A stretch of DNA of 64,000 nucleotides from JBBREP01 sp963716525 (GTDB taxonomy: Bacteria > Actinomycetota > Acidimicrobiia > IMCC26256 > PALSA-610): NCBI GenBank assembly GCA_963716525.1, contig OY970315.1, positions 558,001-622,000 of the forward strand, given 5' to 3'. The notes under the pieces were generated by a model. The model was given only the letters and a program-made list of their open reading frames with translations. It had not been told where the DNA came from and ran no database searches. The position numbers and the translations under genes were made by a program. The stretch's first letter is position 1, and the number at the start of each line of letters is the position of its first letter. This document shows positions 16,391-23,906 of the stretch, piece by piece.

Positions 16391-17269
16391 ATCGGCTACG
16401 GCATCTCGGGCGCGAACCCGGTGGGCCCCGACGTGTTCGCGGCGGTCGTCGACGGCCTGGAAGCGATGGGTTTCGACTCGTTGTGGCTGTCGGAGCGCAT
16501 CGGCGCACCGAGCTTCGACCCGGTCACCGCGCTGTCGTTCGCCGCGGGACGGACGCAACGCATCAAGCTGGGCACGAGCGTCGGCGTGCTGCCCGGGCGC
16601 AACCCGGCCGAGGTGGCGAAGACGTGGGCCACGCTCGACGTGCTCTCGAACGGGCGCGCGCTCCCCGCATTCGGGCTCGGCGTGGTGCATCCGAACGAGC
16701 AACAGGCGTTCGGCGTGCAGCGAGGCGAGCGCGCGGCGCGCTTCGACGAGATGCTGCCCCTCGTACGGCGCATCTGGGCCGAGGAGTCGGTCGACCACAC
16801 CGGCGAGTTCTTCACGTACGAGTCGCTGCGCGTGGAACCGAAGCCCACGAAACCACTCGACGTGTGGCTCGGCGGCCGGGCCCCGTCGGAGCTGAAGCGC
16901 GTCGGCCGGCTCGGAGACGGCTGGCTCGCGAGCTTCGCAACACCGGAGATCTCCGCGCGAGCGCGCCCGGTGATCGAGGAGGCGGCGGCCGCCACGCGCC
17001 GCACGATCGATCCCGAGCACTTCGGCGCGATGGTGTTCTACGGACACGAGCCGTTACCGGCGGCGCTCGCCGAGCTGATCGCGGCCCGCACACCCGAGAT
17101 CGACCCGCACGAGCTCGTACCGTCGGGATGGGACGCGGTGCGGGCACGCTGCGAGGAGTTCGTCGCTGTCGGGTTCACCAAGCTCGTGCTCGTGCCGTTC
17201 GGCGCGGTCACCGACTGGTCGGCCGAGCTCGGCGCGGCGGCCGGCGCACTGCTCGACCTGCAGACCTAG
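16379..17269 (+). CDS. LLM-class flavin/F420-dependent oxidoreductase
   Basis: Luciferase-like monooxygenase fold, 296 residues, beginning MKTRIGYGISGANPVG. Family features: GFDSLWLSERIG, the strand RIKLGTSVGVLPGRNPAEVAK, LPAFGLGVVHPNEQQAFGV and LDVWLGGRAPSELKRVGRLGDGWL. Actinobacterial members of this type generally use F420 rather than FMN, but the cofactor cannot be proved from sequence. The start is the last of four repeated ATGs (16379), the only one in frame with the conserved protein. It follows the acyl-CoA dehydrogenase and converges with the TetR gene. Confidence 0.9.
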   Translation: MKTRIGYGISGANPVGPDVFAAVVDGLEAMGFDSLWLSERIGAPSFDPVTALSFAAGRTQRIKLGTSVGVLPGRNPAEVAKTWATLDVLSNGRALPAFGLGVVHPNEQQAFGVQRGERAARFDEMLPLVRRIWAEESVDHTGEFFTYESLRVEPKPTKPLDVWLGGRAPSELKRVGRLGDGWLASFATPEISARARPVIEEAAAATRRTIDPEHFGAMVFYGHEPLPAALAELIAARTPEIDPHELVPSGWDAVRARCEEFVAVGFTKLVLVPFGAVTDWSAELGAAAGALLDLQT

Positions 17270-17290
17270 GCGCGGCCCGCGAACGCCTGC

Positions 17291-18037
17291 TCAGCCGGCG
17301 TTCCCCGGACGGAACCCGTCGAGGATCGCGCCGACGCCGCGCCGGAATCGGTCGCCGTCGGTGAACGACACGAGATCCGGGTGCACCCGGTTGAGCACAG
17401 GGAACGCGCTCGGGTCGAGCGACGCGAAGAACGCCGGCCAGTATCCGGGGGACGACTCGTCGAACGTGGGGCCGAGTCGCTGCAGCCAGCGGTCGCTGTC
17501 ACGGGAACTCACGAGCGAGACGAAGCCGATCGTGTATGCGTGCACGACCGCGAAGATCTCGACCGCGACATCGTCGGCGAAGCCGGCCCGTACGAGCACG
17601 TCGAGCGCGGCCTCCATCCGTGTGAGCGCGGCCGGCACACCGACGGGTCGCCGGCGGTACCGGTCGAGCAGCGCCGGCTGCGCGAGCAGCAGCAGGCGCA
17701 GCCGCTCGGCCGCGTCGACCAGCCAGTTGCGCCAGTCGAGTCCGGCATCGGGGAGACCCTCGCGTGCCAGCAGCAGGTCGATGACCTCGTCGAGGAGATC
17801 GTCCTTGTTGGCGATGTGGGCGTAGAGCGACATCGCAGTCACACCGAGCTCGTCGGCGATGCCTCGCATGGTCAGCTGGTCGAGCTCGCCCCGATCGGCC
17901 GCGCGCACCGCGACCTCCACGATGTCCGCCCGCTGCAGCCGGGCGCCGCGGGCGCCGCGGGCGCTCCTGGTCGACGGTGATCCCAGTCGCGATGATGCCG
18001 GTCGCGATGATCCCACCTCGGCCTCGCTCCTCGGCAT
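17291..18037 (-). CDS. TetR/AcrR-family transcriptional regulator
   Basis: A 248-residue repressor. The N-terminal HTH is clear: IVEVAVRAADRGELDQLTMR, IADELGVTAMSLYAHIANKDDLLDEV. The C-terminal half has the TetR_C-type ligand domain with LLLLAQPALLDRYRRRPVG and IFAVVHAYTIGFVSLV. ATG 18037 is taken as start because it follows a promoter-like region with a TACGTGTAG direct repeat; the frame remains open far upstream into a hydrolase remnant. An Arg/Ala-rich N-terminal extension of about 35 residues precedes the HTH. The ligand is unknown; LLM and KARI-like genes flank it. Confidence 0.88.
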   Translation of the reverse strand: MPRSEAEVGSSRPASSRLGSPSTRSARGARGARLQRADIVEVAVRAADRGELDQLTMRGIADELGVTAMSLYAHIANKDDLLDEVIDLLLAREGLPDAGLDWRNWLVDAAERLRLLLLAQPALLDRYRRRPVGVPAALTRMEAALDVLVRAGFADDVAVEIFAVVHAYTIGFVSLVSSRDSDRWLQRLGPTFDESSPGYWPAFFASLDPSAFPVLNRVHPDLVSFTDGDRFRRGVGAILDGFRPGNAG

Positions 18038-18056
18038 GCCCCGCCAGCCTAGGGCG

Positions 18057-18080
18057 TACGTGTAGGTATACGTGTAGAGT
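18057..18080. promoter_or_regulatory. direct repeat upstream of the TetR gene, possible autoregulatory operator
   Basis: TACGTGTAG occurs at 18057-18065 and 18069-18077, 20-40 bp upstream of the TetR ATG and centred on GTATAC. The position and AT-richer composition fit a promoter with an operator for the adjacent regulator. Binding by this TetR is inferred from position only. Confidence 0.4.
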
Positions 18081-18088
18081 GAGGCCGG

Positions 18089-18135
18089 CGGTTCGGTCGG
18101 GTGGGTGCCCCCCATTAGCCCACCCGACCGAACCG
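18089..18135. repeat. perfect 17-bp inverted repeat with a 13-base loop
   Basis: Arms at 18089-18105 (CGGTTCGGTCGGGTGGG) and 18119-18135 are perfectly complementary, enclosing TGCCCCCCATTAG. No T-run follows on either strand, so a classical intrinsic terminator is not shown. The right arm runs into short CCGAACCGAG iterations (18128-18155). It lies between the TetR promoter and a degenerate hydrolase fragment. Confidence 0.85.
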
Positions 18136-18169
18136 AGCCGAACCGAGCCGAACCGACCAGCCCGCATCT

Positions 18170-18309
18170 CCGGATCAGCCAGGTGTCGCGCGTCGCCAGG
18201 GTCGACGTGCACACGATGTGGAACTGCGGGATCGCCCACAGGGTGTCCTCGTGCGCGAGCTGCAGCTTCTGCTCGAAGCACCGCCGTGGATCAGCACGAA
18301 CGTCGTCAT
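18170..18309 (-). pseudogene. remnant of an alpha/beta-hydrolase gene (start and C-terminal scrap only)
   Basis: On the minus strand ATG 18309 begins MTTFVLIHGGASS, a typical alpha/beta-hydrolase N-terminus with the oxyanion HGG. After a frame change near 18272 the next frame reads DTLWAIPQFHIVCTSTLATR, which resembles the C-terminal part of the same enzyme class. The catalytic core is missing, so this looks like a large internal deletion. It occupies most of the 304-bp gap between the TetR and KARI-like genes. The call rests on short matches from memory. Confidence 0.35.
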
Positions 18310-18341
18310 CGCATCACCCGCTTCACGTACCTTCTCCGGCC

Positions 18342-19322
18342 ATGACCACCATCTTCTACGAGGCCGATGCCGATCTCGCCAATCTGGCGGGCCAGACCGT
18401 CGCAGTCGTCGGTTACGGCAACCAGGGCCGCTCGTGGGCGCTCAACCTGCGCGACAGCGGCCTCGAACCGGTGGTCTGCGTGCGCCGCGACGCGACCCGC
18501 GAGCAGGCGGAGCACGAAGGGTTCGACGCGCACGACGTGCAGGCCGCCGACGAAGCCGACGTGGTGTGCGTGCTCGTGCCCGACGACGTGATTCCCATGC
18601 TGGGCCTCGCGCCGAAGCCAAGTGCGTGCACGATCGTGGCGAGCGGTTACGTGTTCGCGTTCGACCGCTTCGTGCCCCCGGGCGACCTCGGAATGGTGGC
18701 GCCGCGGATGCTCGGGCCAGAGGTCCGCCGCTGCTTCGAGGACGGCACCGGCTTCATCACCGCGGTCTGCGTGCACCGCGAGGCCACCGGCTCGGCGAAG
18801 GCGCGCACGCTCGCGATCGCCAAGGCCATCGGCGGGCTGCGCGAAGGCGCGATCGAGATGACGGCGAAGCAGGAGGCACTGCTCGATCTCGCAGTGGAGC
18901 AGGTGCTCTCGCCCGCGCTCACCGCGGTCAACAACGCGTTCGTGGCGACGATGCTCGAGCACGGCATCCCGCTCGAGGCGATCATCACCGAGCTCGTGCT
19001 CTCGGGCGAGGTGGAGCGCACCTACGGCCTCCTGCGCGAGCAGGGATACGCGGTGCAGTCGGAGTTCCACTCGCCCACCAGCCAGTACGGGCAGCTGTCG
19101 CGGCGCGGGCGCTACGACCACCTCGACGTACGCACCACGATGGAACAGCTCACGGGCGACATCGAGTCGGGTCGCTTCGCCGACGAATGGGATGCCGAGC
19201 GCGACGCCGGCTATCCGGTGCTCGGCCGGCTCAAGGAGCAGCACGCCGGCCCAATGGTGCGCGAGTTCGAAGCCGACCTCCGGCGAAAGCTCGGCCCCGG
19301 CGCCAATCTCGATCACTCGTGA
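18342..19322 (+). CDS. divergent ketol-acid reductoisomerase (IlvC)-like protein
   Basis: A 326-residue protein with the class I KARI layout: N-terminal Rossmann domain (VAVVGYGNQGRSWALNLRDSG) and knotted helical C-terminal domain. KARIs isomerise and reduce acetolactate in branched-chain amino-acid synthesis. The metal Asp and Glu of the DLxxEQ motif are kept (LLDLAVEQVL). The catalytic GHG histidine region reads IVASGYVFAF and the usual APKGPG lysine loop reads APRMLGPE. The second Glu pair region (ITELVLSGEVERTY) also deviates. It may therefore be a paralogue with another substrate rather than the housekeeping IlvC. ATG 18342; no other ilv gene is adjacent. Confidence 0.75.
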   Translation: MTTIFYEADADLANLAGQTVAVVGYGNQGRSWALNLRDSGLEPVVCVRRDATREQAEHEGFDAHDVQAADEADVVCVLVPDDVIPMLGLAPKPSACTIVASGYVFAFDRFVPPGDLGMVAPRMLGPEVRRCFEDGTGFITAVCVHREATGSAKARTLAIAKAIGGLREGAIEMTAKQEALLDLAVEQVLSPALTAVNNAFVATMLEHGIPLEAIITELVLSGEVERTYGLLREQGYAVQSEFHSPTSQYGQLSRRGRYDHLDVRTTMEQLTGDIESGRFADEWDAERDAGYPVLGRLKEQHAGPMVREFEADLRRKLGPGANLDHS

Positions 19323-19355
19323 ACTTCCCCGCCCGGTCGCGGCAAGTATCCGGTG

Positions 19356-19886
19356 ATGACCGGGCTCGGTGTCGAGGGGAGTGCGCGGCGTACCCCGGCA
19401 TCCGAGCCGGCTGACAGGTTCGCCGCGCTCTTCGAGCAGCACTTCGCGGACATTCACCGATACATCGCGCGCCGCCTCGGCACCCAGCTCGCCGATGATC
19501 TCACCGCCCAGGTCTTCGCCGAGGCGTTCGCCGGCCGCTCGAGCTACCGAGCCGAACGGGGCGAGCTGCGGCAATGGCTGTTCGGCATCGCGACGAACCT
19601 GATCCGCCGGCACCACCGGCGTGAACGTGCGTCGTGGCGTGCGTACGCGCGGCACGGCGCGGACCCGCTCAGCATCGACGCGTCGCCGCGGCTCGACGAG
19701 GTCGCAGTGGCTCGGGCGCTCGCCGCGCTTCCTGCTCGCGATCGCGACGCGCTGTTGCTCATGGCATGGGCCGACCTGGCCTACGAGGACATCGCGGCGG
19801 TGCTCGGAATCCCGGTCGGCACCGTGCGCTCGCGCATCAACCGGGCGCGGACACGGCTGCGCTCGGAACTGGAGGCCATCCGATGA
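19356..19886 (+). CDS. ECF-type RNA polymerase sigma factor
   Basis: A sigma-70 family ECF factor of about 176 residues. Region 2: FAALFEQHFADIHRYIARRL through AEAFAGRSSYR and LRQWLFGIATNLIRRHHR. Region 4: ALAALPARDRDALLLMAWAD, YEDIAAVLGIPVGTVRSRIN. GTG 19353 or ATG 19356 can start it; the ATG is used. The stop overlaps the next ATG by four bases, so it is translationally coupled to an LCP-family protein with a short regulatory-type N-terminus and one membrane helix, which may act as its anti-sigma or output. No obvious anti-sigma zinc motif is present. Confidence 0.88.
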   Translation: MTGLGVEGSARRTPASEPADRFAALFEQHFADIHRYIARRLGTQLADDLTAQVFAEAFAGRSSYRAERGELRQWLFGIATNLIRRHHRRERASWRAYARHGADPLSIDASPRLDEVAVARALAALPARDRDALLLMAWADLAYEDIAAVLGIPVGTVRSRINRARTRLRSELEAIR

Positions 19887-21057
19887 TCGACGAGCTCGAC
19901 GCACTTCGTATCGTGCGCCACGATGTGCCGGCCCCGACTGCTGCTGCGTGGGCGACCGCGCGTGCAACGTGGTACGGCGAGCCGGTTGCGCTCGCGCCGC
20001 GCGCGCTGCCGCGGCAGCGTCCCGCACGCCGGTTTGCCGTGGCTCGGCGATCGCGCTCGCGGCAGCGGCCGCGGTCGTGATCGCCGCCCTGATCGTCACG
20101 AACCACCGCATCGAATCGGTGCGACCGCAGCACGTCGTCGCGATCGGTCCCCGGCCCAACGTCGCGCCGGGCGCGCCCGAGGTGTTCCTGCTGGTGGGCA
20201 GCGATTCGCGCGCGTTCGTGCACACCGCGACGGAGGCACAGCAGTTCGGCGACCCGGCCACTGCGACCGGTCAGCGCTCCGACACCATGGTCGTAATGCG
20301 CGTCGATCCGACCACGCGCCGGCTGTTCGCGGTGTCGCTGCCACGCGACCTGCTTGTCGACGTGCCGGGATGCGGCACCGTCAAGCTGGACGCGACGTTC
20401 GACCCGCACACGATTTGTGGCGGGGCCCGCGGGGGCACGCAGATGCTGGTCGACACCCTCTCGACGCGGCTCGGGGTGCCGGTCGATCACGTTGTGCAGA
20501 TCGGTTTCGCGGGCTTCAGCGCCCTCGTGGACGATCTCGGCGGGCTGCGCATCGACTTCCCGTCTCCCGAACGGGACACCTACTCGGGTCTCGACGTGGC
20601 TGCCGGATGCCAGACCTTGCACGGTCCGCAAGCACTGAGCTTCGTGCGGGCGCGCAACCTCGAGCGATCGGTTCACGGCGCGTGGGAGATCGACCCGCTC
20701 GGTGACGTCGGTCGTATGGCCCGCCAGCAGGTGGCGTTGCATGCGCTCGCCAGCGCGGCACTTGCCCGAGCCGGCAATGACCCGCGACCGCTGCTGCGGA
20801 CGCTGTTCGAGTACGTGACCGTCGACTCGCGGTTCACGGCCGACGATGCGCTGCAGCTGTTCAACGCGCTCCGTGCCGGTGAGCGGACGGACTCACTCAC
20901 GTTGCCAACTGAGCAGGTCGAACACGAGTCGGGAACCGGGCTCTCGATGACACCAGGCGGCCGCCAGGTCCTCCGCGTTCTCGCGGGCCAAGAGAAGCTT
21001 CCCGACCGCGCCCTCGGGGAATCGATCGGCGCAGCGAGCGAGTCGTGGGGATGTTGA
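19883..21057 (+). CDS. LytR-CpsA-Psr (LCP) family cell-wall ligase, frame broken near 20045
   Basis: LCP enzymes transfer lipid-linked glycopolymers to peptidoglycan outside the membrane. The N-terminus from ATG 19883 (MIDELDALRIVRHDVPAPTA) is the short cytosolic segment seen in proteins encoded after ECF sigma factors. The frame then changes near 20040-20050 into a membrane helix (AIALAAAAAVVIAALIV) and the LCP domain: LLVGSDSR, SDTMVVMRVDP, VSLPRDLLVDVPG, KLDATFD, DHVVQIGFAGF and LSFVRARNLERS with the conserved Asp and Arg residues. Adding one base gives 1176 nt, or 391 residues. The break lies in a GC-rich run, so an assembly error is likely. Confidence 0.75.
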
Positions 21058-21147
21058 CCATGGCCTCGGGTTCGTGACCGGCGCGCACCTCGAGCGCGTG
21101 CGCACCGCGCTGGGGCTGAAGGTGCCGCGCCGCCCGTCGCCGGTACG

Positions 21148-23211
21148 GTGGCCGCGGTGGCCGTGGAGGGGCATCAGTCCGGCTTTCGCGCCGACATCGA
21201 GGGCCTGCGCGGCGTGGCCGTGCTCCTCGTGGTCGCGTACCACGCTGGCGTACCCGCCTTCCGGGGCGGCTTCGTCGGCGTCGACGTGTTCTTCGTCATC
21301 TCCGGCTTCCTGATCACAGGCCTGCTGCTGCGCGAGATCGAGCATTCGGGCACGGTTCGGCTGCGGTCGTTCTACGCGCGGCGCGCGCGTCGTCTGCTGC
21401 CGCTCGCGGCCGCCACGTTGATCGCCACCACAATCGCCGCCCGGTTCGTGATGTCCCCGCTCGACTTGATGCCCTTCCGCGGCGATGCGACCGCGGCGGC
21501 CTTCTATTTCGCGAACTGGCACTTCGCGGCGGCGCAGCTGAATTATCTGAACGCCGAGGCGGCCACGAGCCCGCTGTTGCACTACTGGTCGCTGGCGGTC
21601 GAGGAGCAGTTCTACCTGGTGTGGCCGCTGCTGCTGCTCGCCGTGGCGGCGGCGCGCGGGCCGGTCGGACGCCTCGTGCCAGTTTCGGCGCGCGTGCGCG
21701 TCGGCGCGCTTGCAGCCGTGATCGCCGTCTGCTCGTTCTACGTGTCGGCGACGTCCACCGTCACCCAGGGTGCGGTGGCGTACTACGGGCTGCACACCCG
21801 GGCGTTCGAGCTCGCGGCAGGAGCGCTGCTCGCGGTGGTCGGCCAACGACTGGGCCGGGTGCACCGGCCTGTCGCGATTGCGTCCGTGTGGATCGGCATG
21901 GCGATGATCGTCGCCTCCGCGGTCGAACTCTCGCGCACAACGGTGTTCCCCGGCACCGCGGCCGCGTTGCCGGTCGTGGGAGCCGTCCTCGTGCTCGCGG
22001 GAGGAACGTGTGCCGATGTGGATGCTCCCGCGATGGTGGCCTCCGGCCCGATGCGCTTCGTCGGCCGCATCTCGTACGCGTGGTACCTCACGCATTGGCC
22101 GGCGCTCGTCCTCGTGGCCTACGCGACGAACCACGGACGCGCGTCGACGTCGTGGGCGTGGACTGCCGCCGCGATCGCTGCGTCGTTCGGGCTCGCAGTC
22201 GTCGCGCACTACACGATCGAACAACCCGTGCGGTTCTCGGCGAGGCTGGCGAACGCCGCATGGCGTTCGGTTGCGGTGGGCATCTGCGCGTCGACCGTCG
22301 CCTCGCTCGTCGGCGGTGTGGCGACGGCCGGCGGCACGACATCGTTGCAGCATGCCGCGCTCAGCCCGATGCAACATCACACCCGCTGCAACCTGGTGCA
22401 CGGCGAGACGTACCTGGCCACCTGCAAGCTCGGCGACCACGCGCGCGCCGCCAGCGTGGCGCTGTTCGGCGATTCACACGCCGCGATGTGGGCGGCGGCG
22501 CTCGATCGCTACGGCCGGGACAACCACGAGAGCACGGTCGAGCTCACGAAGGAAGGTTGCGACTTTGCCGACGTCACGATGGTCCATCCCTTCTATCCGA
22601 ACGCCCCGTACACGCAGTGCACCACCTGGCGTGAGCACGCCTACGCGTACCTGCGCGCCCATCCCGTCGACACGATCGTGGTGGTGCGGTCGGCGAACAC
22701 CATGAGTCGCATCTGGGGCGGCGGCCACGTGCTGACGGCCGGCGCGGCGTCGTCTGCCTATACCGCGGGCTTCGCGCGCGCGCTGCGCAAGGTCGGACCG
22801 GCGATCCACCACGTCGTCGTGATCGAGGACACTCCGTTCGCGCCGTACAACGTGCTGCGCTGTGTTGCCGAACGGACCACGCCGCGCGACGCGTGCGACT
22901 TCCCGAGTCGAGGCGCGATCCACCGCGACACACAGCTGCTCGAGGCCGAGCGCGCCGCCGCCGACCCACGCGTCGCGTTCGCGGACGTGACGCCCACCGT
23001 GTGCCCTTCGGCGCGGTGCCCCGCCAGGACGCCGGGTGGCGACGTGATGTATTGGGACTCGAACCATCTCACCGACAAGTACACGCGAAGCATCGCGGAC
23101 AAATTTGCTGCGGCAGTGCACGACGCGGTGCCGGCGGCATCGTTCCGCATGCCGGCCTCCACGAATACACGCGTCAAGCCCGCTCGTACACCCAGCCCTC
23201 GCGGCCCATGA
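21148..23211 (+). CDS. OafA/YrhL-type acyltransferase with C-terminal SGNH domain
   Basis: A 687-residue membrane O-acyltransferase (acyltransferase 3 family) that acetylates cell-surface sugars or peptidoglycan. The N-terminal motif RADIEGLRGVAVLLVVAYH carries the R/H pair, followed by FVGVDVFFVISGFLITGLLL, LHYWSLAVEEQFYLVWPLLLL and about ten membrane helices. After about residue 410 comes an extracytoplasmic SGNH/GDSL-like domain with block I VALFGDSHAAMWAAAL and the late WDSNHLTDKYT (Asp/His). GTG 21148 is the start used; GTG 21163 is an alternative. Its position after the LCP gene suggests surface-glycan modification. The 3' end overlaps the Nudix gene by 38 bp. Confidence 0.9.
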   Translation: MAAVAVEGHQSGFRADIEGLRGVAVLLVVAYHAGVPAFRGGFVGVDVFFVISGFLITGLLLREIEHSGTVRLRSFYARRARRLLPLAAATLIATTIAARFVMSPLDLMPFRGDATAAAFYFANWHFAAAQLNYLNAEAATSPLLHYWSLAVEEQFYLVWPLLLLAVAAARGPVGRLVPVSARVRVGALAAVIAVCSFYVSATSTVTQGAVAYYGLHTRAFELAAGALLAVVGQRLGRVHRPVAIASVWIGMAMIVASAVELSRTTVFPGTAAALPVVGAVLVLAGGTCADVDAPAMVASGPMRFVGRISYAWYLTHWPALVLVAYATNHGRASTSWAWTAAAIAASFGLAVVAHYTIEQPVRFSARLANAAWRSVAVGICASTVASLVGGVATAGGTTSLQHAALSPMQHHTRCNLVHGETYLATCKLGDHARAASVALFGDSHAAMWAAALDRYGRDNHESTVELTKEGCDFADVTMVHPFYPNAPYTQCTTWREHAYAYLRAHPVDTIVVVRSANTMSRIWGGGHVLTAGAASSAYTAGFARALRKVGPAIHHVVVIEDTPFAPYNVLRCVAERTTPRDACDFPSRGAIHRDTQLLEAERAAADPRVAFADVTPTVCPSARCPARTPGGDVMYWDSNHLTDKYTRSIADKFAAAVHDAVPAASFRMPASTNTRVKPARTPSPRGP

Positions 23212-23893
23212 GCAGCCGGTGGCGGGGCCCCGGTTCGGCGCGCATCTCGGCGGCGTCGTACGCGACATCGCCCTCGTAGAAGACGATCGCGCCGCCACCG
23301 TCGAGGAAATGGAACCGGGGCTGGAAGTCGACCGGCTCCTCCACCGACAGCGTGCCGAGCGCTTCGGCGACGGTGTCGAAGCGCGAGAGCGTGAGCATCG
23401 ACACGAACTGCGGCGGCGCGAGCTCGATCTGCCCTGCGGCCCGCTCGGCCATCGCCTGGTGCGGGCTGATCCACCGGACCGCGTCGCTCTCGACCCCGTC
23501 GGCGCGCGCCCGGTCGTGGTCGTCACCGGCGGCGCCGGCGAAGAACCAGGTCGCGAAGCGCTTCGGTGAGATCTCGGGGGTCGTCCAGTTCGCGAAGTGC
23601 ACGAGGGCGTCGGCATCGACCACGACGCCCGCCTCCTCCATCGCCTCCCGCGCGGCGGCGTTGCGCGCCGCGCGCACGATGTCGGCCGAGCCGTCGTAGT
23701 CGTCCTCGTCGATGCGGCCACCCGGGAACACCCACGCTCCGCCGTGAAAATCCATCTTCGTGGCGCGCTGGCCCATGAGGACCTCGACACCTTCCGCGCC
23801 GTCGCGCAGGAGCGCGACGGTCGCTGCGGGCCGCACGGCCACGCCGGTGGGCTTCGCCCCGGCGGCACGCACCTCGTCTGCCCACTTGGTCAT
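23174..23893 (-). CDS. Nudix hydrolase
   Basis: A 239-residue Nudix protein. The Nudix box begins GGRIDEDDYDG and ends AAAREAMEEAGV with the metal-binding REAMEEAG. The first strand ATVALLRDGAEGVEVLMGQR and the extra C-terminal region resemble the larger NUDT19-like (acyl-CoA/CoA diphosphatase) group, though the substrate cannot be assigned. It is the last gene of a four-gene minus-strand run (UbiA, PQQ lipoprotein, acyl-CoA ligase, Nudix) with gaps of 7-14 bp. A CoA-pyrophosphatase role would fit the preceding ligase. Confidence 0.85.
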   Translation of the reverse strand: MTKWADEVRAAGAKPTGVAVRPAATVALLRDGAEGVEVLMGQRATKMDFHGGAWVFPGGRIDEDDYDGSADIVRAARNAAAREAMEEAGVVVDADALVHFANWTTPEISPKRFATWFFAGAAGDDHDRARADGVESDAVRWISPHQAMAERAAGQIELAPPQFVSMLTLSRFDTVAEALGTLSVEEPVDFQPRFHFLDGGGAIVFYEGDVAYDAAEMRAEPGPRHRLLMGREGWVYERA

Positions 23894-23906
23894 GATGGAA
23901 AGGTGA

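Noticed and set aside
19323..19355. ECF-type autoregulated promoter before the sigma factor (GAACTT near 19321)
   Set aside because: A GAACTT-like -35 is visible but no convincing -10 at proper spacing; too weak to annotate.
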